Assembly: GCA_905618805.1 (NCBI GenBank)
Contig: CAJQSZ010000034.1
Coordinates: 1 to 53,978 of the forward strand
Direction of reading: 5' to 3'
DNA length: 53,978 nt
Source of the DNA: an uncultured Candidatus Pelagibacter sp.
GTDB lineage: Bacteria; Pseudomonadota; Alphaproteobacteria; Pelagibacterales; Pelagibacteraceae
The translations under genes were made by a program, and so were the position numbers. Shown here piece after piece: positions 15,555 to 24,927 of the stretch (its first letter is position 1; each line of letters opens with the position of its first letter). A model generated the notes under the pieces. It was not told the DNA's origin. It searched no databases and saw only the letters and a program-made list of their open reading frames with translations.

Positions 15555-17708
15555 ATGGAATTATTAAAAAGATATCCAAAATTATTTCAATGGTTGTTTT
15601 TATTAGTCGTATTTTTTTCCTTATGCTTTGCAATTGATGTTCCTGAAACATACAAATTCATAAGAGGTCAAGCTGAATTCATTAAAGATCCAAATCAAAG
15701 CACATATACACTACTTGGTGCGGAAGTAAGATATTATGCATTTAATGTTTTTTGGCGATTACCTCCTTTACTTGGATGGTTACCTATTTGGATAAATGAT
15801 TCCTTATTTTTTTTAATGAACGAGTGGATGCCAATGGAGTTTTGGAATGAAAGTACTCAATCATACAAAACCCGACCTCTAGTCCTTCAAATAACAAGAA
15901 ATGTTACTGCACTAATGACATTTCTCATTGAATTAATTAGAGAAATTTTATTAGGTGGTGTTCAAACAGTTGTTTCATTTACTAGTTGGGATTGGATAGA
16001 CGCAAACCCATGGGCGGAACTACCAGGGTTACCTTGGACAATTGTTGCAGCTGGTGCTGTAATACTTGGATACAACTTAAGTGGTAAAGGTCTAGCGTTA
16101 TTCGCCGGTATAGTTATGGTTTATATTTCTATTTTCGGTCAATGGAAACCTTCGATGCAAACACTATCCTTTATATTAGTTGCAGCACCACTTTCTTTTA
16201 TTTTTGGTTTGGGCCTGGGTATTGCAGCATTCAAAAGTAAACGTGTTGAGAAATTCTTATCCCCAATCCTTTTAGTTATGCAAACTATGCCTCAATACGC
16301 AGTATTAGTTCCCGCAATCATACTTTTTGGTGTTGGTGACCATGCGGCTGTTATTATAACCATGGTTGTTGCCGTTCCTCCAATGATATTATTAACTCTA
16401 TTAGGTCTTAGAGGAATACCTCCTGAAATTACTGAAGCTGGCAGAATGAGCGGATGTAATAATTGGCAACTAATGTTTAAAGTTTTAATTCCAACTGCAA
16501 GAAGAGATATCTTAATCGGAGTAAACCAAGTTATTATGGTTTGTTTTTCTATGGCAGTTATTTCAGCTTTTATAGGTGCTAAAGGATTGGGGTTTAATCT
16601 ATTATTAGCATTAAATCAGTTGAATATTGGATTAGCATTAGAAGCGGGTTTGTGTATTAGCTTGATTGCAATATTATTAGATAAAATGTCTTTAGCTTGG
16701 GCAAATAAACAAATAGATTATTTTGGTAACCTAACTTTTTTTGAGCGTCATAAAAGTGGATTGTTTTTTGCTAGTGCAGTAGTAATTGGAATTATACTTG
16801 CCTACGCAGGATCATTTTATTTTAAAGAAGGTTTCAATTATTTATTTGAAGTTCCACACAATAAAGGAATATCTACAGCAGATTTTTGGAATAGAGGTGT
16901 TGATTGGATTTGGGATACCTTCTTTCATACTTTAAAAATTTTTAACACATGGTTGATAGTAGATGTATTACAGCCCATGCGTGCTGCTTATTTACGGATG
17001 CCTATTGTTGCAACTTTCGTTTTAGTCATGGGTGCGGGATATATAATTGGAGGAATACGTTCTGCTTTTGTAGTGGGTGCATTAACATTGTTTATAGCTC
17101 TAAGTCCATGGTGGGACAGGGCATTAGTTACAACATATATGGCAACATTTGGAGTTATTATATCTTGTACAATTGGATTTACTGTTGGAACATTATGTTT
17201 TCAGAATAAACATACTACAAATTTTATGTTGGCAGTTTGTGATATTTTTCAAACATTCCCTTCGTTTGTATATTTAATTCCAGTAATGATGCTTTTTGGG
17301 GTTACAGATACATCTGTTTTGATTGCAGTAGTAGTTTATGCAACTATACCTGCCACAAGGTACACTATTGAAGGATTGAAAAGTGTTCCATCTTCTTTAC
17401 ATGATGCCGCTTCAATGTCGGGTGTAACAAAAATACAAAGATTGATGAAAATAGAATTTCCATTAGCATTTCCCCACATGATGCTTGGTTTAAATCAAAC
17501 AATTGTATTTGCTTTGTTTATGGTAATTATTGGAGCATTTATTGGAACAGAGGATTTAGGACAATATATTCTAAAAGCTTTATCTGATAAAAAAGGTGCG
17601 GGTATAGGTTTAACATTGGGTATTTGTGTTGCTTTCATAGGTCTAGTATTTGACCACTTAATTCGAACTTGGGTGGAGAAAAGAAAAAAACACCTTGGAA
17701 TAGATTAG
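15555..17708 (+). CDS. tmoW: ABC transporter permease with two fused ProW-type domains, TMAO/betaine importer
   Basis: A 717-aa membrane protein, about twice the usual ProW length. Two permease domains are visible, each with an EAA-type ATPase-contact loop: EAGRMSGCNNWQLMFKVLIP then AFIGAKGLG, and DAASMSGVTKIQRLMKIEFP then AFIGTEDLG. The fusion gives a complete two-permease pore in one chain. An N-terminal region of about 150 residues and a central linker with extra helices precede and join them. It directly follows tmoV and ends 4 nt into the convergent dddK gene. The stated substrate is inferred from the locus. Confidence 0.85.
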   Translation: MELLKRYPKLFQWLFLLVVFFSLCFAIDVPETYKFIRGQAEFIKDPNQSTYTLLGAEVRYYAFNVFWRLPPLLGWLPIWINDSLFFLMNEWMPMEFWNESTQSYKTRPLVLQITRNVTALMTFLIELIREILLGGVQTVVSFTSWDWIDANPWAELPGLPWTIVAAGAVILGYNLSGKGLALFAGIVMVYISIFGQWKPSMQTLSFILVAAPLSFIFGLGLGIAAFKSKRVEKFLSPILLVMQTMPQYAVLVPAIILFGVGDHAAVIITMVVAVPPMILLTLLGLRGIPPEITEAGRMSGCNNWQLMFKVLIPTARRDILIGVNQVIMVCFSMAVISAFIGAKGLGFNLLLALNQLNIGLALEAGLCISLIAILLDKMSLAWANKQIDYFGNLTFFERHKSGLFFASAVVIGIILAYAGSFYFKEGFNYLFEVPHNKGISTADFWNRGVDWIWDTFFHTLKIFNTWLIVDVLQPMRAAYLRMPIVATFVLVMGAGYIIGGIRSAFVVGALTLFIALSPWWDRALVTTYMATFGVIISCTIGFTVGTLCFQNKHTTNFMLAVCDIFQTFPSFVYLIPVMMLFGVTDTSVLIAVVVYATIPATRYTIEGLKSVPSSLHDAASMSGVTKIQRLMKIEFPLAFPHMMLGLNQTIVFALFMVIIGAFIGTEDLGQYILKALSDKKGAGIGLTLGICVAFIGLVFDHLIRTWVEKRKKHLGID

Positions 17709-18079
17709 TTAAAATATTCAACCTCAGAAAAAGTATCTGTTGGAAAGATCCAATAAAATTCCAAGGTTTCTTTTCCAACATTTTTTAAGGCATGTTTTGC
17801 ATTTCCAGAAATATAAACCACATCACCTTTCTTAATCTCCTCAAGTTCACCAGATTTATTCAATATTCCTTGGCCATTAGTAACTACATATATTTCTGCT
17901 GGCGAATGATAGTGGAGTGTTAAGTCACCCCCTGGAGCAATTTCAGCAAAACCAAGTGAAAGTCCTGAACTTCCTATAAAATCTGCATCAATTAAAAATT
18001 TCCACCTGACACCCGGATATTTCTCGGTTGTTGACCACTCTTGATCGGAAACAGATTTAAGATTTTTTACAAATATCAT
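17705..18079 (-). CDS. dddK: Cupin DMSP lyase DddK
   Basis: A 124-aa single-domain cupin. The metal ligands are all present: His56 and His58 in LHYHSPAEIYVV, Glu62, and His96 in GNAKHALKN. Tyr64 and Tyr122, which I recall as active-site residues of Pelagibacter DddK, are kept. The opening MIFVKNL and VRWKFLIDADF are nearly those I remember for HTCC1062 DddK. The enzyme cleaves dimethylsulfoniopropionate to dimethylsulfide and acrylate. It lies 20 nt downstream of tmm on the same strand and is probably cotranscribed with it. A generic cupin is possible but much less likely. Confidence 0.9.
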   Translation of the reverse strand: MIFVKNLKSVSDQEWSTTEKYPGVRWKFLIDADFIGSSGLSLGFAEIAPGGDLTLHYHSPAEIYVVTNGQGILNKSGELEEIKKGDVVYISGNAKHALKNVGKETLEFYWIFPTDTFSEVEYFN

Positions 18080-18099
18080 GCAAAATTACAACTTATGGC

Positions 18100-19440
18100 T
18101 TATTTTTTAGGTTGATCTAAAAATGTTTTTAAAGAATCGTCCATTGCCACTTCCCAGGCCGTATGATGTTTTGGACCAATTGATCCAGTCACAGGCGAAG
18201 AAAAAGACTTATTTCTATATGTCATAATATTTTCTACTTTATGATGTTCCCACTCTTTAAAAGTTTTTCTAATCAATTCAAAATCAATTTTTGGATAGTC
18301 AGATAAAGTATGAAGTTCTTTTGTATACTCAGTTTGAAAATCTATCATTTGATCAGCACTTTCTAATTTTTCTTCCATCGATACCCATTTATTTATATCT
18401 TTTTCTATTTTTGAATTATCTGGAATTTTAATCTTTCCCATTATAACATCTCTTGCAAACCAAGCCTGACAATCAAACATATTAAAAGTGTGAAATTGAT
18501 CTTGCATGCCTAGGTACATTAATTTGTGATTATTTTGCCAAACCACACCTTTATACAGCTTTGGTGGATACAATCTATTTCCTGTCTTTAATTTCAAGTC
18601 TTCAGATAAAAAAGGAAAATGATGAAGGTAACCTGTACATAAAATTATAGCATCTGCTTCTTGCACATGACCATCTTTAAAAATTGCTTTATTGCCCTCA
18701 AGTCTATCTAAGTGATAAACTTCTTTCATTCCTTTTGGCCAATTAAATCCCATTGGATTATGCCTGTAAGCTATTGTTACACTTTTCGCACCATATTTAT
18801 GACATTGGAGAGCTACATCTTCTGCAGAATAACTACTTCCTAAAACAACTACATTTTTATCTCTAAATTCCTCTGCATCTCTAAAATCATGAGAGTGCAT
18901 TATTCTTCCAGGAAAAGCTTTCATGCCAGGATACTCTGGAATGAATGGAACAGAAAAATGTCCATTAGCTACAACAACATAATCAAAAATATCTGTTGAA
19001 GAAGTAGCATTTTTTTTATCACGATAAGTAACTTCAAAATTATTATCATTATAGACAACACTAGTAACTGTAGTGCTAAATTTTACTTTATTTTTTGAAT
19101 TCCCTTTTTTAATTCTACCCAAAATATAATCATACAAAACTTCTCTAGGTGGAAATGATGGAATTGGTTTACCAAAATGCTCATCAAAAGAATAGTCAGC
19201 AAATTCTAGACATTCTTTAGGACCATTTGACCAAAGATATCTATACATACTATTAGGTACAGGGTCACCGTATTGATCAGATCCTGTTCTCCAACTGTAG
19301 TTCCATAATCCTCCCCAATCTTCCTGTTTATCAAAACAAACTATCTCAGGTATTTTTTCACCTTTTTTCTCAGCTTGCTCAAAAGATCTCAAAGTGGATA
19401 ATCCACATGGTCCAGCACCAATTATTGCTACTTTTGTCAT
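18100..19440 (-). CDS. tmm: Trimethylamine monooxygenase (flavin-containing monooxygenase family)
   Basis: A 446-aa FMO. The FAD site is AIIGAGPCGLSTLRSFE, the NADPH site VVVLGSSYSAEDVALQC, and the FMO fingerprint GRIMHSHDFRD. Segments such as SMYRYLWSNGPKECLEFADY, AIILCTGYLHHFPFL and GMQDQFHTFNMFDCQAWFARD agree with bacterial Tmm as I recall it. It oxidises trimethylamine to TMAO with NADPH and O2 in the cytoplasm. The GA-rich ribosome site (GGGAGAGATATTTAG) resembles those of amt, glnT and tmoX. It heads a unit with dddK and is divergent from a GpsA-like gene. Length and motifs are complete. Confidence 0.93.
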   Translation of the reverse strand: MTKVAIIGAGPCGLSTLRSFEQAEKKGEKIPEIVCFDKQEDWGGLWNYSWRTGSDQYGDPVPNSMYRYLWSNGPKECLEFADYSFDEHFGKPIPSFPPREVLYDYILGRIKKGNSKNKVKFSTTVTSVVYNDNNFEVTYRDKKNATSSTDIFDYVVVANGHFSVPFIPEYPGMKAFPGRIMHSHDFRDAEEFRDKNVVVLGSSYSAEDVALQCHKYGAKSVTIAYRHNPMGFNWPKGMKEVYHLDRLEGNKAIFKDGHVQEADAIILCTGYLHHFPFLSEDLKLKTGNRLYPPKLYKGVVWQNNHKLMYLGMQDQFHTFNMFDCQAWFARDVIMGKIKIPDNSKIEKDINKWVSMEEKLESADQMIDFQTEYTKELHTLSDYPKIDFELIRKTFKEWEHHKVENIMTYRNKSFSSPVTGSIGPKHHTAWEVAMDDSLKTFLDQPKK

Positions 19441-19522
19441 CTAAATATCTCTCCCTTTAGTAGATTTATAAGTGTACTTTATTCATATAATGCTAAAAAT
19501 TAAAATAAAATAATATATAATT

Positions 19523-20551
19523 ATGAAAAAAATCCTTATTATTGGAGCTGGAGCTATGGGGTCAGCCTTTGCTGTACCTTGTCTTGAAAACCAAAATGAT
19601 GTGACTCTGGTTGGCACACATCTTGAAGATGAGCTAATAAAAAGCATTAAATCTAATGAAAACTTTCATCCTGCTTTAAAAATGAAATTACCATCAGAAC
19701 TGAGGGTGGAAAAATTTGAAAAATTAAGCTCAATATTTATGGGTGGGGTTGATATAATTGTTGCAGGAGTAAGCTCTATAGGAATTGAATGGTTTGTTGA
19801 GCAAATATCAAAATATTATAAAAAAAATCTTCCAATTGTTTTGTTAACTAAAGGCCTAGCAATTGAAGAAAATGAATTAATAACACTTTCAGATAAAATC
19901 AAGAAACTTCTGAAAGAAAAAGGTCATACAGGAGTGAATGTTTCAGCAATTAAAGGACCATGTTTAGCGGCGGGACTTGCAAACAAGATGAGAACAGGAA
20001 CAGTTATTGCAAATCCAGATATCAAACAAACTGAATTATTAAAAAAAACAATATCAACATATTATTATTCGACAGAAATATCTGATGATTTAACAGGCAT
20101 AGAGTTATCTGGTGCAATCAAAAATATTTATTCAATGTTAATTGGAGCATCTGAGGGATTAAGTAACTCTAAAGCACCTAAGGAAATTCAATCAAAATAT
20201 TATTTAAATACATCAGCTTCATTAATCCATAGATCAATTTCTGAAATGGTTGAATTTGTTTCTCACTATGGAGGTAGATCAGAAACAGTTTATGGCCTAG
20301 CAGGTCTTGGAGATTTGTACGTCAGTGCAATAGGTGGTAGAAATAGTCAGATGGGTAAATATCTTGGAGAAGGTTACCTATATAAAGATGCTAAAGAAAA
20401 ATTTATGAAAAATATCACAGTTGAAGGTGCGCAGCTTGCTTTAGAAATTGGACCAAAAATCTTACAAGATCTTAATCCAAAACATTTTCCATTAATGTTT
20501 AGCATGTTAAAAACAATTTGTGAGAATAAAAAATTAGAGATAATCTGGTAA
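19523..20551 (+). CDS. gpsA: NAD(P)-dependent glycerol-3-phosphate dehydrogenase-like protein
   Basis: A 342-aa protein with the N-terminal Rossmann motif ILIIGAGAMGSAFAVP, the family segment AIKGPCLAAGLANKMRTGTV, the catalytic-lysine region ELSGAIKNIYSMLIGASEGL and AGLGDLYVSAIGGRNSQMGK near the C-terminus. GpsA makes sn-glycerol 3-phosphate for phospholipids from dihydroxyacetone phosphate. It lies in a region of amine and C1 genes, and a second housekeeping gpsA may exist elsewhere; the gene could be a paralogue with another 2-oxo or hydroxy substrate. A tiny gene starts immediately after its stop. Confidence 0.75.
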   Translation: MKKILIIGAGAMGSAFAVPCLENQNDVTLVGTHLEDELIKSIKSNENFHPALKMKLPSELRVEKFEKLSSIFMGGVDIIVAGVSSIGIEWFVEQISKYYKKNLPIVLLTKGLAIEENELITLSDKIKKLLKEKGHTGVNVSAIKGPCLAAGLANKMRTGTVIANPDIKQTELLKKTISTYYYSTEISDDLTGIELSGAIKNIYSMLIGASEGLSNSKAPKEIQSKYYLNTSASLIHRSISEMVEFVSHYGGRSETVYGLAGLGDLYVSAIGGRNSQMGKYLGEGYLYKDAKEKFMKNITVEGAQLALEIGPKILQDLNPKHFPLMFSMLKTICENKKLEIIW

Positions 20552-20746
20552 ATGATTAAAAACATTTTAATTTTTTTTTTTATAGTCCTGGCCATGATCG
20601 TTACTTTAAACTTTAGTGATTATAACTTAAAAAGAGCTGTTGATGCTTGTCTTGCGGGAAGTCAAAAATTATCCAAATCCAAAATAACTGACCTCAAAGA
20701 AGCTAAAAAGTTTTGTGAAGAGGAAATTAAAAAAAATAAAGATTAG
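20552..20746 (+). CDS. Small protein with N-terminal membrane helix
   Basis: A 64-aa protein with one hydrophobic N-terminal helix (about residues 3-19) and a charged tail containing two Cys (VDACLAGSQ and KKFCEEEI) spaced to allow a disulfide in the periplasm. It starts on the base after the gpsA-like stop, so it is cotranscribed. No family is recognised. Confidence 0.65.
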   Translation: MIKNILIFFFIVLAMIVTLNFSDYNLKRAVDACLAGSQKLSKSKITDLKEAKKFCEEEIKKNKD

Positions 20747-20789
20747 TAAAAAAATAAAGTTAATTTAATATTTTGAGTAATTATTTTAG

Positions 20790-21581
20790 ATGAAAAGTTT
20801 AAATATTTTAATTTGTGAAGGAAACACTCCTGCAGAAGGGAAAATCTTCCAAGACGTTGGTATACCCACACACACAGAAAGTTTAAAAGAAAGTCTTGCT
20901 TATTATAATCAAAATTTAAAAATAGATGTATTGAATCCTTGTTTGGAACTAGATCTAAATGAAATTATTCCTAATTTAAATAAATATGATGGATTAATTT
21001 GGGGTGGAAGTAGTTTGAATATTTATAATGATACACCTGAGATAAGAAGACAAATATCTTTCATGAAGGAATGCTTTAAAAATATAAATAAAATATTAGC
21101 AATCTGTTGGGGTATGCAAGTTGCCGTAACGGCAGCAGGAGGAGAAGTTAAGAGGGGAACTAAAGGTTCTCACATAGGAATTGCAAATGATATTGAATTA
21201 ACTAATAATGGTTTAAATAATTTACTCTATAAGGATAAAAAAAATAAGTTTAATACTCCAGCCTTTAATTTTGATGAAGTTGTTACAACACCAACGGGTA
21301 CAATACATCTGGCATCAAATAAAATTAATAAGATACAAGGCCTTAATTTTAAAATGGGTGTTAGTGAAATTTGGGGTCTACAATACCATCCAGAAATTAC
21401 TTATAAAAAGATGGTTGATATTATTAAATTCAGAAAAGATGCACTAATTGAAAAAAGAAATATATTTAAAAATGAAGAAGAGGTAAATAATCATATCAAA
21501 TTCATTGAAGAAGAGATCAAAATTTCAAAAAAAGATTCTAGAATGTTAGAAATAAGAAATTGGCTAAATTTAATTAACTAA
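20790..21581 (+). CDS. Class I glutamine amidotransferase-like protein
   Basis: A 263-aa single-domain class I amidotransferase. The nucleophile is Cys106 in AICWGMQVAV, with His200 and Glu202 in WGLQYHPEIT completing the triad; GLIWGGSSLNIYN forms the oxyanion strand. Such stand-alone proteins resemble the glutaminase domain of GMP synthase or gamma-glutamyl peptidases. Given the gamma-glutamyl amide chemistry elsewhere in the window, a gamma-glutamyl hydrolase role is conceivable but unproven. It converges with fhs (3-nt gap). Confidence 0.8.
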   Translation: MKSLNILICEGNTPAEGKIFQDVGIPTHTESLKESLAYYNQNLKIDVLNPCLELDLNEIIPNLNKYDGLIWGGSSLNIYNDTPEIRRQISFMKECFKNINKILAICWGMQVAVTAAGGEVKRGTKGSHIGIANDIELTNNGLNNLLYKDKKNKFNTPAFNFDEVVTTPTGTIHLASNKINKIQGLNFKMGVSEIWGLQYHPEITYKKMVDIIKFRKDALIEKRNIFKNEEEVNNHIKFIEEEIKISKKDSRMLEIRNWLNLIN

Positions 21582-21584
21582 CTA

Positions 21585-23270
21585 TTAAAATAAACCTTCT
21601 ATTTCACCATCTTTATTTAACTTAATAGAGTCTGCTGCTGGAACTCTTGGTAGTCCTGGCATGGTCATAACCGCTCCACAGACAACTACTATGAATTCTG
21701 CACCAGAGGAAAGTCTAATCTCTCTTATGGGTAAAGCATGTCCTGTTGGAGCGCCCTTTAAACTTGGATCTGTTGAAAAACTGTATTGAGTTTTTGCGAT
21801 ACAGATAGGAAAGTTCCCATAACCAGCTTCTTCAAAGCCTTTTAATTGATCTCTAATTTTTGTATCAGCAATAACTTCATCTGCTCTATAAATTTCTTTT
21901 GCAATCGTTTCAATTTTCTTAAATAGAGGAGTTTTACTTTCATATAAGAATTTGAATTTATCATCATTCTTTTCACATAATTCAGCTACATGGCTTGCTA
22001 ATTCTTTTGTTCCTTCTCCACCATTAGCCCAATGAGTACAAAGACTTGCTTTAACTCCAATACCATCACAAAATTCTATTAAAGCTTTCACTTCATTATC
22101 TGTATCCTTAATAAAATGATTAACCGCAACTGCAACAGGTAAGTTAAACTTTTTAACATTTTCAATATGTCTTTCAAGGTTAACTAACCCTTTTTTTAAA
22201 GCTTCGACATTTTCTGTTTTAAGCTCATCTTTAGCTATACCACCATGCATTTTTAATGCTCTTATAGTTGCAACAATCACAACACAGCTTGGTTTTAAAT
22301 CAGATTTTCTACATTTTATATCAAGAAATTTTTCAGCACCTAAGTCAGCACCAAAACCCGCTTCTGTAACAACATAGTCGGCAAGTTTTAATCCAGTTTT
22401 AGTTGCAATTACTGAATTACAACCATGTGCTATATTTGCAAATGGTCCACCATGAATAATTGCAGGGTTATTTTCTAATGTTTGAGTTACATTAGGTCTA
22501 ATTGCATCTTTTAGTAATACAGTCATTGGACCATGAGCTTTTAAATCCTTAGCATAGACTGGCTTTTTATTCCGAGTATATGCAATTGTAATATTTCCTA
22601 TTCTTTTTTCTAAATCACCCAAATCATTTGATAGGCAGAAAATTGCCATGATTTCAGAGGCAACAGTTATGTCAAAACCGTCTTCTCTTGGAAAACCATT
22701 TGCTACACCACCTAGATTTATATTTATTGACCTTAAAGAACGATCATTCATATCCATTACTCTTTTCCAAACAATTCTTCTAACATCTATATCCAATTTA
22801 TTTCCCCAATAGATATGGTTATCAATCAAAGCTGATAATAAATTATGAGCAGACGTTATTGCATGGAAATCTCCAGTAAAGTGTAAATTAATCTGCTCCA
22901 TTGGAACAACCTGAGCATAACCACCACCAGCAGCACCACCTTTCATTCCAAAAGAAGGTCCAAGACTTGGTTCTCTTAAACAAACAATAGATTTTTTTCC
23001 AATTTTATTTAATCCATCACTCAAACCAACAGAAGTTGTAGTTTTACCTTCACCAGCTGGTGTAGGAGTAATTGCAGTTACTAAAATTAGTTTTCCATTG
23101 GGTTTATCTTTTAAAGTGTCTAAATATTCTAAGTTAATTTTTGCGATATGTCTGCCCATTGGGCTAAAAGCTGTACTTTCATCAGGTACATTTATTTTTG
23201 CTAAAATATCATTTATAGGTTGCATTTTAGCCTCTCTAGCTATCTGAATATCTGACTTAACTTCACTCAT
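21585..23270 (-). CDS. fhs: Formate-tetrahydrofolate ligase
   Basis: A 561-aa enzyme of the usual length. The ATP-binding P-loop is [17 protein letters not shown] (around residues 68-83); other hallmarks are [36 protein letters not shown] and [19 protein letters not shown]. It interconverts formate plus tetrahydrofolate and 10-formyl-tetrahydrofolate with ATP. In methyl-oxidising SAR11 it can run in the direction that releases formate and conserves ATP. The start has a good AGGAG site. It is divergent from soxBDAG, whose product is methylene-tetrahydrofolate, which is a functional link. Confidence 0.97.
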   Translation of the reverse strand: MSEVKSDIQIAREAKMQPINDILAKINVPDESTAFSPMGRHIAKINLEYLDTLKDKPNGKLILVTAITPTPAGEGKTTTSVGLSDGLNKIGKKSIVCLREPSLGPSFGMKGGAAGGGYAQVVPMEQINLHFTGDFHAITSAHNLLSALIDNHIYWGNKLDIDVRRIVWKRVMDMNDRSLRSININLGGVANGFPREDGFDITVASEIMAIFCLSNDLGDLEKRIGNITIAYTRNKKPVYAKDLKAHGPMTVLLKDAIRPNVTQTLENNPAIIHGGPFANIAHGCNSVIATKTGLKLADYVVTEAGFGADLGAEKFLDIKCRKSDLKPSCVVIVATIRALKMHGGIAKDELKTENVEALKKGLVNLERHIENVKKFNLPVAVAVNHFIKDTDNEVKALIEFCDGIGVKASLCTHWANGGEGTKELASHVAELCEKNDDKFKFLYESKTPLFKKIETIAKEIYRADEVIADTKIRDQLKGFEEAGYGNFPICIAKTQYSFSTDPSLKGAPTGHALPIREIRLSSGAEFIVVVCGAVMTMPGLPRVPAADSIKLNKDGEIEGLF

Positions 23271-23400
23271 TTAAAACTCCTATAAATTTAAATTAATATC
23301 TTGGCAGATTGATATCTTCTTTTTATATTTTTTAAAACTTCTAAAAAATAGATATAAAAAAAATAAGATCTATTTATATTGCTTTATATAAAATTAAAAA
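23271..23400. promoter_or_regulatory. Divergent promoter region of fhs and soxB
   Basis: The 130-nt AT-rich gap separates fhs and soxB and must hold both promoters. Two direct copies of the ATATCTT core (about 23297-23322) are seen but may be chance in such AT-rich DNA. soxB has no evident ribosome site next to its ATG (ATAAAATTAAAAA), which suggests a leaderless or weakly initiated message. No glycine-riboswitch-like structure is recognised. Confidence 0.4.
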
Positions 23401-24657
23401 ATGCAAAAATACTCTATATTTAATCTAATAAAAAATGCTTTTTCTAGTCATCAAAATTGGGACCTAGCCTGGAAAGATGCAACTCCAAAAAAAGAATATG
23501 ATGTTGTTATTATTGGTGGTGGAGGCCATGGTTTAGCTACTGCATACTATCTAGCCAAAGAACACAATATTACGAATGTAGCTATCATTGAAAAAGGATG
23601 GCTTGGTGGTGGAAATATGGGAAGAAATACTACAATTATAAGATCAAATTATATGTACGACGATAATGCATTGTTTAGTGAGTTTGGAATGGATCTTTGG
23701 AGAAAGATGAGTCAGGATTTAAATTACAACGTAATGTTTTCTCCAAGAGGAATAATTAATCTTGCACACTCAGATGCTCAAATGAATGTTTTTGCAAGAA
23801 GAGGTAATTCAATGCGTTTAAATGGGATTGATGCAGTTCTTTTAAATAGAGAGGAGGTAAAAGAAATTATTCCAATGGCAGACTTTTCAGACAATGTTAG
23901 ATTTCCTATATATGGTGGATTAATGCAACCAAGTGCGGGAACAGCAAGACATGATGCTGTAGCTTGGGGTTATGCACGTCAAGCAGACTCAATGGGGGTA
24001 GATATAATTCAAAATTGTGAAGTAACTGGATTCGATGTTTCGGGGGGGAAAATTAATGGTGTCAGAACTTCTAGAGGAGATATTAAGGTTAAAAAAATTG
24101 GCTTATGTGTTGCGGGTAGTACAAATATTTTAGCTGAAAAATTGAATATGATAATACCAGTAGAAACTCATCTTCTTCAAGCGTGTGTTACAGAACCTGT
24201 AAAACCTGTGTTAGATAGTGTGGTTACTTTTGGAGCAGGACATTTTTATATTAGTCAATCTGATAAAGGTGAAATGGTAATGGGAGGTGATCTGGATGGA
24301 TATAATAGTTATGCCCAAAGAGGAAATTTACCAACACTCCAACATGTACTAACAGAAGGAATTGCAATGATGCCGTTTCTAAGTAAATTAAAAATGCTTA
24401 GAACATGGGGAGGGATTATGGATATGTCTATGGATGGCTCACCCATTATTGATAAAACTCATATTGAAGGATTGTATTTAAATTGTGGTTGGTGTTATGG
24501 TGGGTTCAAAGCTACACCGGCATCAGGGTGGACATTTGCTCATACAATTGCACAAGACAGAGTTCACAAATTAAATGAAGGTTACAGTTTAAGCAGATTT
24601 AACACAGGCCACCTACTTGATGAAAAAGGACTTGGAACAAAAACTTGGATTTCATAA
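23401..24657 (+). CDS. soxB: Sarcosine oxidase beta subunit / N-methylglutamate dehydrogenase subunit A
   Basis: A 418-aa DAO-family flavoprotein. VVIIGGGGHGLATAYYLAKE is the FAD site. GGGNMGRNTTIIRSNYMYDD is typical of heterotetrameric sarcosine oxidase, and His184 in TARHDAVAWGYA aligns by count with the covalent-FMN histidine (His173) of the Corynebacterium enzyme. LYLNCGWCYGGFKATPASGWTFAHTIA closes the FAD site. It oxidises the N-methyl group of sarcosine or, in the Mgd reading, N-methylglutamate. The operon soxB-D-A-G has gaps of 0, 3 and -4 nt. The two substrates cannot be told apart here. Confidence 0.9.
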   Translation: MQKYSIFNLIKNAFSSHQNWDLAWKDATPKKEYDVVIIGGGGHGLATAYYLAKEHNITNVAIIEKGWLGGGNMGRNTTIIRSNYMYDDNALFSEFGMDLWRKMSQDLNYNVMFSPRGIINLAHSDAQMNVFARRGNSMRLNGIDAVLLNREEVKEIIPMADFSDNVRFPIYGGLMQPSAGTARHDAVAWGYARQADSMGVDIIQNCEVTGFDVSGGKINGVRTSRGDIKVKKIGLCVAGSTNILAEKLNMIIPVETHLLQACVTEPVKPVLDSVVTFGAGHFYISQSDKGEMVMGGDLDGYNSYAQRGNLPTLQHVLTEGIAMMPFLSKLKMLRTWGGIMDMSMDGSPIIDKTHIEGLYLNCGWCYGGFKATPASGWTFAHTIAQDRVHKLNEGYSLSRFNTGHLLDEKGLGTKTWIS

Positions 24658-24924
24658 ATGCTACATATTAAATGTCCACATTGTGGAATGAGATCACAAA
24701 ATGAATTTTCCTACGGAGGTGATGCAAGCGTTAAAAGGCCAGAGTTAAATAAAGAAATTTCAGACCAGGATTGGGATAATTTTGTTTACAATAGAAAAAG
24801 TTTAAGAGGAAAACACATCGAATTTTGGCAACACTTATCAGGATGTAGACAGTGGATTAAAGTAGAGAGAGACACTGCCACTCATGAAATATTTAAAACA
24901 TTAAAAGCTAACGAAGATTTTTAA
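24658..24924 (+). CDS. soxD: Sarcosine oxidase delta subunit (zinc-binding)
   Basis: An 88-aa protein with the family zinc site Cys6, Cys9 (IKCPHCGMR), His59 and Cys63 (QHLSGCRQW). This subunit stabilises the heterotetramer. It begins on the base after the soxB stop. The equivalent subunit in N-methylglutamate dehydrogenase is MgdB. Size and ligand spacing are normal. Confidence 0.92.
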   Translation: MLHIKCPHCGMRSQNEFSYGGDASVKRPELNKEISDQDWDNFVYNRKSLRGKHIEFWQHLSGCRQWIKVERDTATHEIFKTLKANEDF

Positions 24925-24927
24925 AAA

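Noticed and set aside
23271-23400. Glycine riboswitch upstream of fhs or soxB
   Set aside because: SAR11 uses glycine riboswitches, so it was looked for, but the gap is AT-rich and lacks paired GC stems and conserved cores.
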